Assembly: GCF_037975245.1 (NCBI RefSeq)
Contig: NC_092574.1
Coordinates: forward strand, 6,628,713 to 6,692,712
DNA length: 64,000 nucleotides
Source: Apostichopus japonicus
Lineage: Eukaryota > Echinodermata > Holothuroidea > Aspidochirotida > Stichopodidae
Reading direction: 5' to 3'
The notes under the pieces are model-generated. The model saw only the letters and a list, made by a program, of their open reading frames with translations. It ran no database searches and was not told the origin of the DNA. Every line of letters starts with the position of its first letter. Positions within the stretch are counted from its first letter, which is position 1. Positions 49,701 to 61,489 of the stretch are shown in pieces. The translations under genes and the position numbers were made by a program.

Positions 49701-50613
49701 CAATACATAGTCATTGAGTCGTTGCAATATTCATGACTTAGTCTTGACTTGAAACGGTTGCTTGGACATAGTTTAAATTCTTTTAAATTTTAATACTTCG
49801 ATGAATACGAACTGACACAAAAACGTTGATATGTTCTATTGATCTTAGTTGTGTTGATGACAATCATATCTTTAGCACATCTCAAAGTGGTGGAGTGTCT
49901 GAATTCATACTATAGTAAGCTATCTTTGTTAATGTGTGAGCGCGTGCGTATGCTATAGTGTTTACAAGTGGGCGTATGACCACTGCGGTCTAGTCTTAAT
50001 GTTAATTCCACGGGGGTGTTTTCCCCTCTTGACATGAACTCACACAAGTTGATGACTGTGTGTATTCCTATATAGCTCAGTAAGAGTGCCCGGGAATAGT
50101 TTGTTATAAATGTTGTCTAAGGTCAGTACTGGGAAAGATATTACAACTTTATGAACGCGGTATATGTTAAGTTACACTTTGTAAAAAGATAAACCATATT
50201 GCGGCTAATAGTATACAAGAAGCTTCTTCTTTCCGTTTACAATGTCAACTTTTCTTTGCCGTCAACATGTAATTTATCCCTGTAGGGTGATAACTTACTG
50301 AGTATGTAAAGTGGGAAATAATTCAAAAGCTCTTTGTTCTCGTTAAAAAGGAAAGATTGAAAGTTTCAAAAAAACGCAGAATCTCATTCAGTATTTTAGG
50401 CTTAATAAGTCTTTCAGATTCGTCTAATGGTTTAACCAGACGATGGCACTTTTTTTTCATGAAAGCTCACTTATCGAATTTGTATACCTAGAACGGGAAG
50501 GAAAAGAAATACAATAGGAGAAATATTATACCCAGTACGCATGTGCATTCAGTTTGAAATAAATCGCCCACTGATATATATATATATATACTTTGATAAT
50601 TCCGGGTTTAGTC
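49701..50613. other. Intergenic, no gene recognised
   Basis: Nothing beyond a short TA run at 50575-50590. Confidence 0.4.
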
Positions 50614-50865
50614 GCCATGCCGTGCCATGCCATGTCATGCTATACAATGCTATGACATGCCATGCAATGTCATGTCATGCTATGCAATACCATGCCATAC
50701 CATGCTATACAATACTATGACATGACATGACATGACATGCCATGCTATACAATACCATTCCATACCATGCCATGATATGCCATGCCATGCCATGCCACGC
50801 CATACCATGCCAAACCATACCATGCCATACGGTACCATGCCAAACCATGCCATTCCATACCGTGA
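50614..50865. repeat. (CATGC)n-like pentanucleotide array
   Basis: About fifty degenerate five-base units around CCATG/CATGC, with many CATG palindromes and interruptions such as TATAC. A separate short GAATGTAAGT repeat follows at 50922-50960. The methionine/histidine-rich frames here are artefacts. Confidence 0.92.
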
Positions 50866-50960
50866 TGGGACTATTATAGCGTTACAACTTTCAAATTTGA
50901 TAGATAGCAGAGAATCTGGTGAGAATGTAAGTGAATGTAAGTGAATGTAAGAGAATGTAA

Positions 50961-53170
50961 AAGTGAAGCAAAACATAACTAAATAAATATTTTAAGGGAA
51001 GACTGACTGCCCTTGCTCAATTTATGTCGCCATGCCAACTTGTGAAAACAGAGATATTCACAAAACACAGAGAACAACATGCAACAGATACCTCCCAAGG
51101 AAATGATGAGATATTTACGTTTTAATTCATTTTCAAAATTGTGTACATTTTAGTATAGCCTATCTGTTAGTTTCTGTGGAAATATTAGCGCATGTAGGCT
51201 TGGCCCCTATCATAATAACTTTGGAACGGAGATTAACATATCACTGCAGCGGTAAAGCTTTTAAACCTATTCAGTAGACTGGATAGCATATTTGCTTATA
51301 CCTTTGTCAAGTTTGAAATAATAGTCACTGCTTGAATACGCGGCTTTTGTTTGATTTTACAGTCTAAGTCTGTTCCGGCTGCCAAACGCAAACACTTAGA
51401 CCAAAAAATAAACTTCATTTGTCTGCAAAGACGACAATAATTCTGGTATTCCTTGACTTAATTTCGGTTCCTCACCCGGTAAATCAAACTGTTGAACTGC
51501 AGCATGCAAACAAAATCTGGAAAATGCCAAATGGTTGAATATGAACGTTTGAAAAACAAGTTGCGGAACTACTAGTTTACGGAAAAGAAGTCTGTACTTG
51601 TTGCTTGGTTTATCAGTACTGGCGTGAAATTTTAGCACACTTGAAATTGATAGGAGGCCCCCCCCCCCTCCCCCATAGAGGCTCTGGTCCTCCAAGTTAT
51701 TCACACTGAGAATTATTAAATAAACTATGTATAGTTTAGTATCAAAGATTGGATAACTACTTTTAGTGTGACAGTAAAAAGTATATTTTCTTATGCAAAT
51801 TTTAGGATGGGTGACCATTATCTGACATTTAGCATATTTAGCAACACTGTTGACCTACAACTGTGATTATAACAATTAAGTTGCCCTATATTTGTCGTCA
51901 ATAGAATGTATTTCACACACGAGCCAATGATTATCAATTTTATAACGTTGGTTATTACTAATTTTTTGTTGTTGGAAGGGATGAAATCAACGGGGGGTTA
52001 CCTGTAGGTGGTCTATCGTGTATTCATTGGAAGGGATCAAGTCCATGTGGTGATTGTCATGGTCGACATGGAAGTTGTCAAACTATTGTTGTTTTCGTTT
52101 TATTGCGGCCAATTTGAGTTTGCGAACAATTGAACAGGTACAATAATAGCCGTGTACCTCATTGACCATTACAAGTTTAATCTTGCAACAGGTAAAACTC
52201 TATACTACATATTAGAGTTGTGTTTCGCGAGAGTGGCTATTAGGTGACACCAGGGAGTTTGTTAACTCCCTGGTGTTACAGCAGCTAATATGACAAAGCA
52301 TAAATTTTGTAGCTTACGTCACACTGAGTTACCTTATTAGAAACCAACAGTTACAGTTCGACGGGAAAGGGTCAAAGTTTATGCCCCGTTAGGTTTCTTT
52401 ATCTATAGGTTTAATTCCTATCTTTTGGTGGCAGAATGCTGGGCATGACATATAGCCGTCTACAACGTACTTAACATGCGAGGTAGTATCTACGCAGGAG
52501 GGGGGGGGGGGCTCAGTCGATTCAATGGATGCACATTTACCTCTAACAGCGGTTATAGTTAACAGAGATTACTACAAAAGAATCAATTTCTCTCGTAATG
52601 CAGATATAATATTTCCTGAAAGACCATGCACTACGCATATCTGCATATGCTTAGGTAATATTTTAAAACAGAGAATGGATGCTTTCGAATTGGGTCAGTG
52701 TATTGAATAACTAGCTGGGTGTTATTTGTCTGAATTAGCCTTTTACCTGTATCATAACTTAAGCTTCACAGATCTTACTGCAAGCATAACTGGTTAGCAT
52801 GTATACTGAAGAAGTTGGTATTGGTTGCCCCAATGAAACCGATACCAACAATTTTTCAGATGCTGAGAAGGAAATGGGGGAGGGGGAGGGGGGGGGGAGT
52901 AGGAACGGCCTGCTTTACAGTTAGGGTTGACCATGCTATTTTGTATTTCCGTTTTATGGTCACTGTATTCAGTTCCACTATATGAACGCATGTACGCTGT
53001 AGCCCAAACCGTTACGGTCGACCATGTTGTGAGCGAAAAGTTGAAAAGTCCTTGAACATCCATCTGATGAATACACTTGACTTAGAAACAAAGATTCGGG
53101 CAACATGCTCGGTGTTTTACCTTAGCTATAAACGCAGATTAGAGACAGACTGTGACCTTCAGTGTATGTA

Positions 53171-53171
<1 letters not shown>
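50961..53171. other. Intergenic with one strong hairpin
   Basis: Apart from C/G runs at 51658-51680, 52500-52512 and 52880-52900, the notable item is a perfect 13-bp stem with a 4-base loop at 52247-52276. No coding evidence. Confidence 0.45.
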
Positions 53172-53257
<86 letters not shown>

Positions 53258-53292
53258 TATATATATATATATGCATATATATATATATATGC

Positions 53293-53384
<92 letters not shown>

Positions 53385-53386
53385 GC
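53172..53386. repeat. (TA)n array with regular GCATAT interruptions
   Basis: About 215 bp. Three GCATAT interruptions occur about 18 bp apart between 53254 and 53296, then ACATAT and GTATAT variants. The spacing shows local duplication of an 18-bp block within the array. Confidence 0.95.
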
Positions 53387-53682
53387 GCACATCATCATGC
53401 ATAGCCTATTGCCCTTTTAATCAATGTCGAAACCGCCGAGCAGTAAATTCCAACCGGCAGATGACATTGGCTAAAAAGAATGAAAAAACAGTCGCTTTTG
53501 AAGCAAACCATTAACACATTTTCATCACCGATGCATCTGTGGTTGCCATGTGACGAAAAAAAAGGCGAAAATATCTGCCCTCTTCATAAATCGAAAATAA
53601 ACTTATAATTCTCAAATGAAAAGAAATAAAAATAATAAACAAATCGAGTGGTATGTGACCATGGGACCGAGGTCAAGTATAT

Positions 53683-54163
53683 ACGGAAGCTGAAAAGTGC
53701 CATCAACATACGAACAACTTTGCCCCAAAAGTTGACATTTGTCAGTAAATTCTTTAGATAACAAGATAATATCTTATCAAAAATCAGAAAAATGTTGGAA
53801 TGCTCAGTTGCCTTAACTGAGCAATTCAACATTTTTTCTGCAAATTTTTCAATTGTTCACTTCATTCCATCTGAGCAATTGAACAATTTTCTGTAAAATG
53901 TTGAATTGACAACTTATCGTATCTCGTCAATTCAACATTTTGTCTGCAAAATGTTTAATTGTTCACTTCATTCCAACTGAGAATTGAACAATTTTTTGCA
54001 AAATGTTTAATTGACAAATTATCGTATCTCGTCAACTCAACATTTGTCTGCAAAATGTTCAATTGTTCACTTCATTCCATCTGAGCAATTGAACAATTTT
54101 CTGCAAAATGTTGGCTTATTGGGGCAAAGATTTCTTATGTTGATGGCACTTTTAAGCTTCCGT
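53683..54163. mobile_element. MITE with hairpin-repeat interior
   Basis: Terminal inverted repeats of about 58 bp start ACGGAAGCT and contain AAAAGTGCCATCAACATA and CTTTGCCCCAA. The flanks AAGTATAT and AAGTATAA suggest an 8-bp duplication with one change. A TA duplication is the alternative, since both ends also read TACGGAAGC. The interior (53776-54112) is about two and a half copies of a roughly 114-bp unit. There is no coding capacity. Confidence 0.88.
53776..54112. repeat. 114-bp hairpin-forming tandem units
   Basis: Each unit contains GTTGAATTGAC...GTCAATTCAAC and TTCAATTGTTC...GAGCAATTGAAC, two inverted pairs with short loops (TTATCGTATCTC and ACTTCATTCCATCT). Confidence 0.88.
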
Positions 54164-54171
54164 AAGTATAA

Positions 54172-57100
54172 TCCCAACCAAACCTGCAAATGGGGAGGAG
54201 AAAGCCCGTCATCTTGTTTGTAGTGGAAGTTTGAATTCGAAAGTGAAGTCAAATGATTTGGTGAAAATGTTTTCAACTGCATATGCAGCGGAATATACCC
54301 GCGTAATGTGTAACAGACATGTACGGTACGCCGCGTAATGTGTAACAGTGTGATGCCCCGTAATGGAAGTACCGGATTGTATAACAAACATTTCTGAAGT
54401 TTAATCGCTGGTCTCTACGACAAGAGCCAGGTCGGACCACGGTGACAATTATACCACCTGTCCTCCTTTTCTTTGAATATACATATATTCTAATTAGTAT
54501 AGAAGCATACTTTCCCTGGCCTTTTCTTAATTTGTACCGCGTAGACACGCCGGGCTGTAGTCCCTCTGATCCCTCCTGTCCGGCCTGGTCATGATAAACG
54601 CAATTCACATACGTATAGAAGCATAAAAATTAACTGATTATTTAGTGTAAACCTTCTCCTAACCAAAGATGATCCTAGGTCAGATATGACTAGGCCAGTA
54701 TACTGTTTTGACGCACAATGGAGTATACAGGCTTATATAGGCTACATAGTGGATGCAAAGTTATAACGTAGTAACAGCATGTATACGGTAGGATACTGTG
54801 TAACGTATCACATCCTGCACTATAGTAACATTGGATATCCACTGAATGTGATGCCCATTATCATATTACATGGATTCGATTGGACGTAATGTAAACAGGG
54901 CATACGATTGGTAACTTTTATCAATCGTTCAGAATGAAATTCAATGATCAATTAGATTAATTTGTCGTTCTTTCAAACTTGGAACGAATTTTTCGCCGAG
55001 TGACAACAATTTCCCCCCCACCCCTCCCCACCCACCTTCACCTCATGTTCACACAAGTTTCTCATGGCAACACTACTAGCTGTACGCATGTATGCGTGAA
55101 CCTCCGCCGTTGCATTGATCAAAGAAGCTTCCATCTGATGCTATAAAAGATTTTTAACGTAAACCCATATCTCACTGGTGACAGTGGGAACTTCTTGAAC
55201 AATATACCGTTACCACTGGTGTATGTTACCATATCTCATTCAAAATTGAGTAATAAATAACAGGTTTTAGCTTATTTCCCATACCCTGCATTTGTTCCAT
55301 AATTTCAGTCGAAAAAGAAAAGCGAATGATAAGAATAGGATTGATAAGAGAACGAAAGAGAGAAAGCAACTGATCAGGATTTATCTACAAGTTCGGCTCT
55401 TTTTTTTGCAGGTACGGGAGTGGTCCGTGTGTAATTAATTACCCTTTACTTCATCGACGAAAGTTAGAGAGCGCTACCTTATCTGATGGTGTGCATTCAC
55501 GTACTATAGCTTCTCATCCCATAAGCCTTATAATAATTGCCATGAAGACCCACTAATTTGTTTCTGCGACAAAATCTGTTGCAAAAATGTGTTTGATTTC
55601 CTTATAGCATTTCAGTAACAGCATTTAGCATGGTATACCTCGTGTCTGTATAGATTTGATGTTTGTGTGTTCTAGTTCTTCTTCAAAACTTAAATGGGTT
55701 TTCATCTGGTTACATTTTACTGCCGTTGAGTGTTAATATTTCTGACGCATTTGGTGGAGAGGTTTATTTAAATAAATTTAAAAAAAAAATATTAAAAAAT
55801 ATGAAAGTAGGGATGGATGAATGGATGGACGAAAGAATGAATGAATGACTTTTCAGATGATGTGAGAGATGAAAACAATATACATAATGTATGCTAATTT
55901 CGCATCGTCCATAGGTCAACAATGTTTTTGTGTGTAAAAGATGTACGACGATTTCTTATCACATAAACTTCTAATGATATGATAGATTAAAAAAAAATAG
56001 GTGTGATAATTGTTTTTCCAAGCAACAGGTACGGTAGATAAGTTATACTGCGAAATAAATATAGATTGATAACGTGGAAACGAATATAACACTTGCACTG
56101 AAAATAAAGTTTCTCATAATATGATGATATGTTGTACTATAGCAGCAGACACTTTTGATTTAATTTTCGCATCCAGCCGTAAAGGAATATAAACGTTATC
56201 ATGTAAGAGAAATCATGTTTTGGTTAAAAAAATTAGGCAGTCATAAGGGTTTGAAATTTCACCCGCGGTTCCTCCTATAGGTGAACAATGTCATGATGTG
56301 AGCGGTAGCTGTACAGCTACACGTAGACCCGTGTATAGCACGAAGTTGCTTGTTGCAATATCCTAGTTTCATCATTGTTCTCGGTTAAAAGCGGATAGGT
56401 CTCAACAGATGGAGAACCGGTCTAACACTGACGGTACAATATTATTTTACAGGGGTGTTGTCAGTAGCATGGGGTAGACATGGTTTTCGTAACTTGCTTC
56501 CTTACCTTCGTCAGATCTCTTGTTGCGGTATTGCACACGGATGTCACGTACTTAAAACCCCGGGGAAGATACAATTTAATGTACACCTGTGAAATGATCT
56601 GTCGAATTTGCTACTGCACTACTCATTGCCCCTTCGTGACCCAATTGATTGTCTGTCGCCCTTTTGTAACCCACCTTGGCCTAAATGTATGTTATTTTAA
56701 CTTTCAGTAAATTAAACTACTCAAAGCCGTATGGCGGGGATGGTCTGAAATATGTGGCTTGCAGGCCAGTCCGGTCTTACCCTTCAATCGGTTTCTCGTC
56801 TCCGTATGACTGATTTATGTCAGTAAGTTCACCAAGATCAAGAGGGCTTTTGATTTTCATTTGTCACGGTCACAAATCGTTGAAATGTGTCCTCGCAAAG
56901 AGCCATCCCATTTTGGAATGTATACATGTGCAAGATACCACATCTTCCATGAGTAAATGATTTAACTCTTTGTTATAAATTTGACACATGTTAATACAAT
57001 GTAATAAAATAATAGTATCACCAGTCCACTTAACGTCACGATAGATACGAGAGACTTAAAACTTCCAAAAAGGAATTACAATTTCCAATAGGAGAATGAA

Positions 57101-58182
57101 AGTTCACCTTATTCATGAACCTATTGGATTCATGTTGCTGTATTCCATTTGACTGATCTGCTGGTATAATAATCTAAGAGACAGATAGTTAGCTATCAGA
57201 GAGACAGAAACGGCTCCAAACAGCCCAGAAGTGGTCTTAGGCTCTCCAGAATTCGACCGATCAGTTTATCGTCCATACAAAAAGGTTACGTGAAGGTAGT
57301 GGTCAGTTATGATTAAAGGCATTGAAGACTCGCCCCAAACCGCGTGCGGCCATCTGAAAAATTTAACTTTCCGTTGCTTGCAAGTAACGTTTTGTTCGTG
57401 TCGCTACAAAATGCAGACAGTACAGTAATGAAACGTGATACTTTGTTATCTTTAGCTGGACCTAAGATGTCCATGGCTGCATTGTTTGTACACAGTGCTG
57501 TGGGTATTGACCGTAGCTGTATGTACTGACTATACACTAGTGTCTAATTACCGATGGTAGCAAGCTGTGTGTGTGTGTTTTCTGCGATCGATGGTGGTGT
57601 CTAACAGTTCTGTTACACCTCATTCGAAACTAGGTCAGATTACCGGCATTAGACGTTTCTTTTGCGCGAGTCTTCGCACCCTATAAGGCGTCATGTCCCA
57701 CGTTATAGCTAGGCAATCGGTGCAAATTGTTACCTACAAACTGTTATGTTACACACACACACACACATACAAAAAGGAAAGAAAGATGATGATCAAGTTG
57801 CTACCTGGTGGGACACACGGTCTTAAATAGTTCCCAGTGTATATTTAAATCTTAATAAAGGTCCCATGATGGAATTTTGTAATATGGCGAAAGGGTGGGT
57901 TTTTCGCAAAAATCGTTGTCTTGAACTGAACAACCTAATTGTGAATCAAGTGCAGCATCAATTGAAAAGAACTAATCAACATATCGAGGATAAACAAACA
58001 CCTTACAAAAAGAGTCAAACCGTGAATTCTGAAGGAAATTCAGCAGATGTATAGCACTTTTTTCATAATAAGCAGCGCGAACATTCTCGATTGAAAATGC
58101 GATATTTTTATTTTGAGCGTTCATACACCTTCGAAAAACACAGTTATTTTCATAATTTTGTGTAATTGTTTTTATCTTTCAG
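54172..58182. other. Upstream region of the protocadherin-like gene
   Basis: No second gene is recognised in these 4 kb. A 16-bp phrase GCGTAATGTGTAACAG occurs twice near 54301 and 54333, and a (CA)n run lies at 57753-57768. A strong acceptor (TTTTTATCTTTCAG, ending 58182) shows that the gene has at least one upstream untranslated exon, which I cannot locate. Confidence 0.45.
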
Positions 58183-58267
58183 ACTACACATTGGCTGACT
58201 AAGCAATCGAACCTCTGGACCATTCTTTTTGTGCAATACTACACGCGTCTTAACCACAGACCTCAAG
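58183..58267 (+). other. Probable 5' UTR part of the large exon
   Basis: The exon most likely starts after the acceptor AG at 58181-58182. The open frame extends upstream to a TTG at 58229, but that codon is not a plausible eukaryotic start. The first in-frame ATG is 58268. Confidence 0.65.
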
Positions 58268-61150
58268 ATGGATAAGGCCAGATATTCTGGATGCCTTTTG
58301 ACATCAGTGATCCTTTGTCTCTTCTTTCGATGGACTAATGGTGATTTGACGTTTGATCTTCCAGAGGAATCACCAGCAGGTTACTTAGTCGGTAACGTCG
58401 CCGCTGGTATGGAATTTGAAGGGAATCCAGACATTCGTTTTCAATTTGCCTCAATTTTAAGACCAAACGAGACATTTTTCTCACTAGACAATCTGTTAGG
58501 GGAGCTAAGGACTGTCAAAATCATAGATCGTGAATTACAGTGTCCGGATCAACGAGCCGATTCCTACTGTCAAAAAACGCTACAAGTCTTGATTCGAGAC
58601 GGTGCCAGTGTCAACGTCATAAACGTTTACGTCAATATCCTCGACATAAATGATCACACTCCATCCTTTAGCGACAACATTATCAATCTCGCTATATCGG
58701 AGTCCGTCAGTCCAGGGACCCAGTTCCCGTTAGAACTCGCCACTGATCCTGACGTAGGTAACAATACTATCCAATCTTATCGATTATCCGACGACTACGA
58801 TGGTTTATTCGAACTACTAGTCATTCAGTTCCCAGATGGCACAATCGTCAACGTTCAACTAAAGGTAACTGCTGGACTTGATAGAGAATTTCGAGCCAGT
58901 TACGCTTTTTATCTAGAGGCATCGGATAATGGGGTATCTAAAAAAGTTGGATCGGCTTTGCTTAATGTCACCGTCTTGGATGCTAACGATCATTCACCAA
59001 AGTTTCTACAGAGCCAGTACTCTGTCGACATTCCGGAGGATTGGGGTGTCGGCAACTCCATCTTAACCGTTCAAGCAACCGACGATGACACGGGGTCGAA
59101 CGGAAAAGTGGTCTACTCGTTTGCTCCCAGCGTCCCTTCAAGCGCAAGAGCTCTGTTTGAGATTGATCGGAACTCGGGTACCATCAAAACTATTGGGAAA
59201 TTGGACTATGAATCTAAGCAAGTGTTCCAACTGAGCATACAAGCGACCAATGATGTTACCAACCCGATTCCAGATTTCTCTTTCGTCACCGTCAACATCA
59301 TCGACGTAAATGATAACAAGCCGGTAATGACCGTCACTCCTTTAGATGGGGAGGGACGGCAAGCTAACCTGTCGGAGCTCTCTCCTCCAGGAACACACGT
59401 AGCATTCATAACGGTATCAGACATCGATACCGACTTGAACGGTGAAGTATCCGTATCGTTGCTGTTCCATTTTGATAATTTTACTCTCGTAGAAGAGCGA
59501 CCAGGACAGTATTTTGTCAAAACCGTTTCGTACCTCGACCGCGAGGAAATCAGTATCTTTAACATAACTGTGATGGCCCAAGATCATGGAAATCCTGCTC
59601 GATTCACTCGCAAGAAGTTGGTAGTCTTTGTGGAAGATGTCAATGACAATTATCCGTACTTTGTATCGGATCATCTTCACGCTTCAATTCGGGAAAATAA
59701 TGAAGTTGAAGACACTGTGACAACTATCGTTGCCTTTGACGACGACGACGGCATGAATTCAAACATTATTTTCGAAATGATTGGTGGTGAAGATCTGTTC
59801 TTCGTCAATCCGATCACAGGAGTGCTTAGAGCAGACGTGGTCTTTGATCGAGAAAATATATCGACATCTACGTTTGTGGTAGAAGCCTGCGATCAAGGTG
59901 TCCCCGTCTTGTGCGCCAACACTACCGTTACGGTCGACATTGTTGACGAGAACGACAATTCTCCTGTCTTTGTACAGGATCTTTACGAAGTTGAGCTTTC
60001 AGAAAACAATAAAGTCAGTGACCTCATTGGAATAGTTGAAGCACTCGACCCAGATTCCGGTAGCAATGCAGAGATATCGTACACCCTGAAACACCCCAAA
60101 TTTCGCATTTCAAAATTTTCCGGTAGTATTTATGCTCAAGAAATGCTCGATTATGAAGAACAGCGGATGCATTCTTTCGTAGTCACTGCCACTGACGGCG
60201 GCAGCCCTGGTAGGACCGGAGAGACCCGTGTCGTAGTGACGCTGTTGGATGAAAATGATAACTCGCCTCGCGTCGTCTTTCCAGACGATAGGGACAACGT
60301 ACGATTTATCCCACTTGATGCAGAGCCGGGATTTCCCGTCGCTCAGATTGAAAGCTACGACCCAGATGGCGGACGAAATGCTATGTTATCATTCGAAATC
60401 GAAAGTGGCAACATATTTGGTTCATTTGGGATCCGATCGAATGGAAAAGTAGTAACAGCTAAGCGCTTTAAAGATTTTGAAGAGCGGGTTTTCAATATTT
60501 CTATCAGAGTGACCGATGGTGGAATACAACCACTATCAAAAGTTGCTACTCTGCATGTCGCAGTCGCTGATCGAGCATTCAACGAATCTCTGCCGCCATC
60601 GAATTTCACGGAACGATTCAATCGAACCATCTTTAATTTTCACTTAGTCACGTTACCTCCACAAGATAAACTAGTAGTGGCTGATTGGTTGATGGTGATA
60701 GTCATTTCGTTAGCAGGGCTGGCAATCTTCCTTTTAATCATTTTCCTTCTGTTAGCATCCAGTCGGTGTCGAAAGACAGAAAAGCCTAAACGTCAGTATT
60801 CAGTCCCCAACAGTCGGGACAAACTGTACGTCAATAGCCCCGCTCGAAGCACCGCTTCCGATGTTCAATCCAAATGTTCCGATATCGATTCGGTGCAACC
60901 ATCAATTGCTACCTCTCATTCATCGATACCATCAAAAAATATTATAAAGTGGCGACAACAGGCTCAACAACACCAAGCTGTTGGAAGAGAAGGCCGTAAC
61001 GATCTACGTCTCGGGAATCAGAAGATGTCAACATTCGGGAGTAACTCGGATATTAACACCGGTAGCACTGCATCGATCAATTCTAGGAGGACCCCGGATC
61101 CAGATCAAGAAGTAAGTGATGGTAACTTTTATCAGCCTTTGGCTTCATGA
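58268..61150 (+). CDS. Protocadherin-like adhesion protein, seven cadherin repeats
   Basis: The 960-residue frame encodes a calcium-dependent adhesion receptor of the plasma membrane. Residues 1-25 are a signal peptide (hydrophobic LLTSVILCLFF). Seven extracellular cadherin repeats follow, EC1-EC6 ending at calcium-binding linkers: DINDHTPSF (126-134), DANDHSPKF (238-246), DVNDNKPVM (346-354), DVNDNYPYF (457-465), DENDNSPVF (560-568) and DENDNSPR (661-668). EC7 covers about 672-775 and lacks a terminal linker, as membrane-proximal repeats do. A transmembrane helix lies at about 807-829, then a basic stop-transfer RCRKTEKPKR and a serine-rich tail of about 130 residues. DRE and DxD motifs are present in most repeats. 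The ectodomain in one uninterrupted exon and the count of seven repeats resemble delta-1 protocadherins, but I recognise none of their cytoplasmic motifs, so no orthologue is named. A GTAAGT donor at 61112 could replace the last 12 residues with downstream exons. Confidence 0.93.
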   Translation: MDKARYSGCLLTSVILCLFFRWTNGDLTFDLPEESPAGYLVGNVAAGMEFEGNPDIRFQFASILRPNETFFSLDNLLGELRTVKIIDRELQCPDQRADSYCQKTLQVLIRDGASVNVINVYVNILDINDHTPSFSDNIINLAISESVSPGTQFPLELATDPDVGNNTIQSYRLSDDYDGLFELLVIQFPDGTIVNVQLKVTAGLDREFRASYAFYLEASDNGVSKKVGSALLNVTVLDANDHSPKFLQSQYSVDIPEDWGVGNSILTVQATDDDTGSNGKVVYSFAPSVPSSARALFEIDRNSGTIKTIGKLDYESKQVFQLSIQATNDVTNPIPDFSFVTVNIIDVNDNKPVMTVTPLDGEGRQANLSELSPPGTHVAFITVSDIDTDLNGEVSVSLLFHFDNFTLVEERPGQYFVKTVSYLDREEISIFNITVMAQDHGNPARFTRKKLVVFVEDVNDNYPYFVSDHLHASIRENNEVEDTVTTIVAFDDDDGMNSNIIFEMIGGEDLFFVNPITGVLRADVVFDRENISTSTFVVEACDQGVPVLCANTTVTVDIVDENDNSPVFVQDLYEVELSENNKVSDLIGIVEALDPDSGSNAEISYTLKHPKFRISKFSGSIYAQEMLDYEEQRMHSFVVTATDGGSPGRTGETRVVVTLLDENDNSPRVVFPDDRDNVRFIPLDAEPGFPVAQIESYDPDGGRNAMLSFEIESGNIFGSFGIRSNGKVVTAKRFKDFEERVFNISIRVTDGGIQPLSKVATLHVAVADRAFNESLPPSNFTERFNRTIFNFHLVTLPPQDKLVVADWLMVIVISLAGLAIFLLIIFLLLASSRCRKTEKPKRQYSVPNSRDKLYVNSPARSTASDVQSKCSDIDSVQPSIATSHSSIPSKNIIKWRQQAQQHQAVGREGRNDLRLGNQKMSTFGSNSDINTGSTASINSRRTPDPDQEVSDGNFYQPLAS
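61112..61117 (+). promoter_or_regulatory. Candidate splice donor near the end of the cadherin exon
   Basis: CAAGAA is followed by GTAAGT in phase 0, after residue 948. Used, it would splice the cytoplasmic tail to exons to the right of the window. Not used, translation stops 12 residues later. Protocadherin genes often have a large first coding exon followed by small cytoplasmic exons, which makes use plausible. Confidence 0.45.
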
Positions 61151-61228
61151 CATAACATGTGCAAAGTATATATATCTAGTATAAACATAAATATCTATTT
61201 CATACCACTTACTATACATTCATTATAT

Positions 61229-61345
61229 AGATATAGATAGATAGATAGTTAGACAGTCAGACATACAGACAGATGGACAGACATACAAACAGATAGAAAG
61301 AAAGATATACAGACAGACAGATAGACAGACAGACAGATATATATA
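61229..61345. repeat. GATA/GACA simple repeat
   Basis: Mixed GATA and GACA tetranucleotides (runs of ATAGATAG and CAGACAGACAG) lie 79 bases after the cadherin stop, followed by TA runs to 61405. Confidence 0.93.
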
Positions 61346-61427
61346 TATATATATATATAGATATGTGCGCGTGTATATATAAAAGTATATATATATATAT
61401 ATATGTATACATCTATACATCTATATA

Positions 61428-61429
<2 letters not shown>

Positions 61430-61485
<56 letters not shown>
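61430..61485. repeat. (TA)n microsatellite
   Basis: About 28 TA units. Confidence 0.95.

Positions 61486-61489
<4 letters not shown>

Noticed and set aside
50680-50976. Methionine/tryptophan-rich frame
   Set aside because: It is a product of the CATG-rich pentamer array.
57313-57537. Overlapping frames on both strands upstream of the cadherin gene
   Set aside because: They are short, with no splice context and no recognisable protein.
58229-58267. Upstream start of the cadherin frame
   Set aside because: The first codon there is TTG, not ATG. The first in-frame ATG at 58268 directly precedes a good signal peptide.
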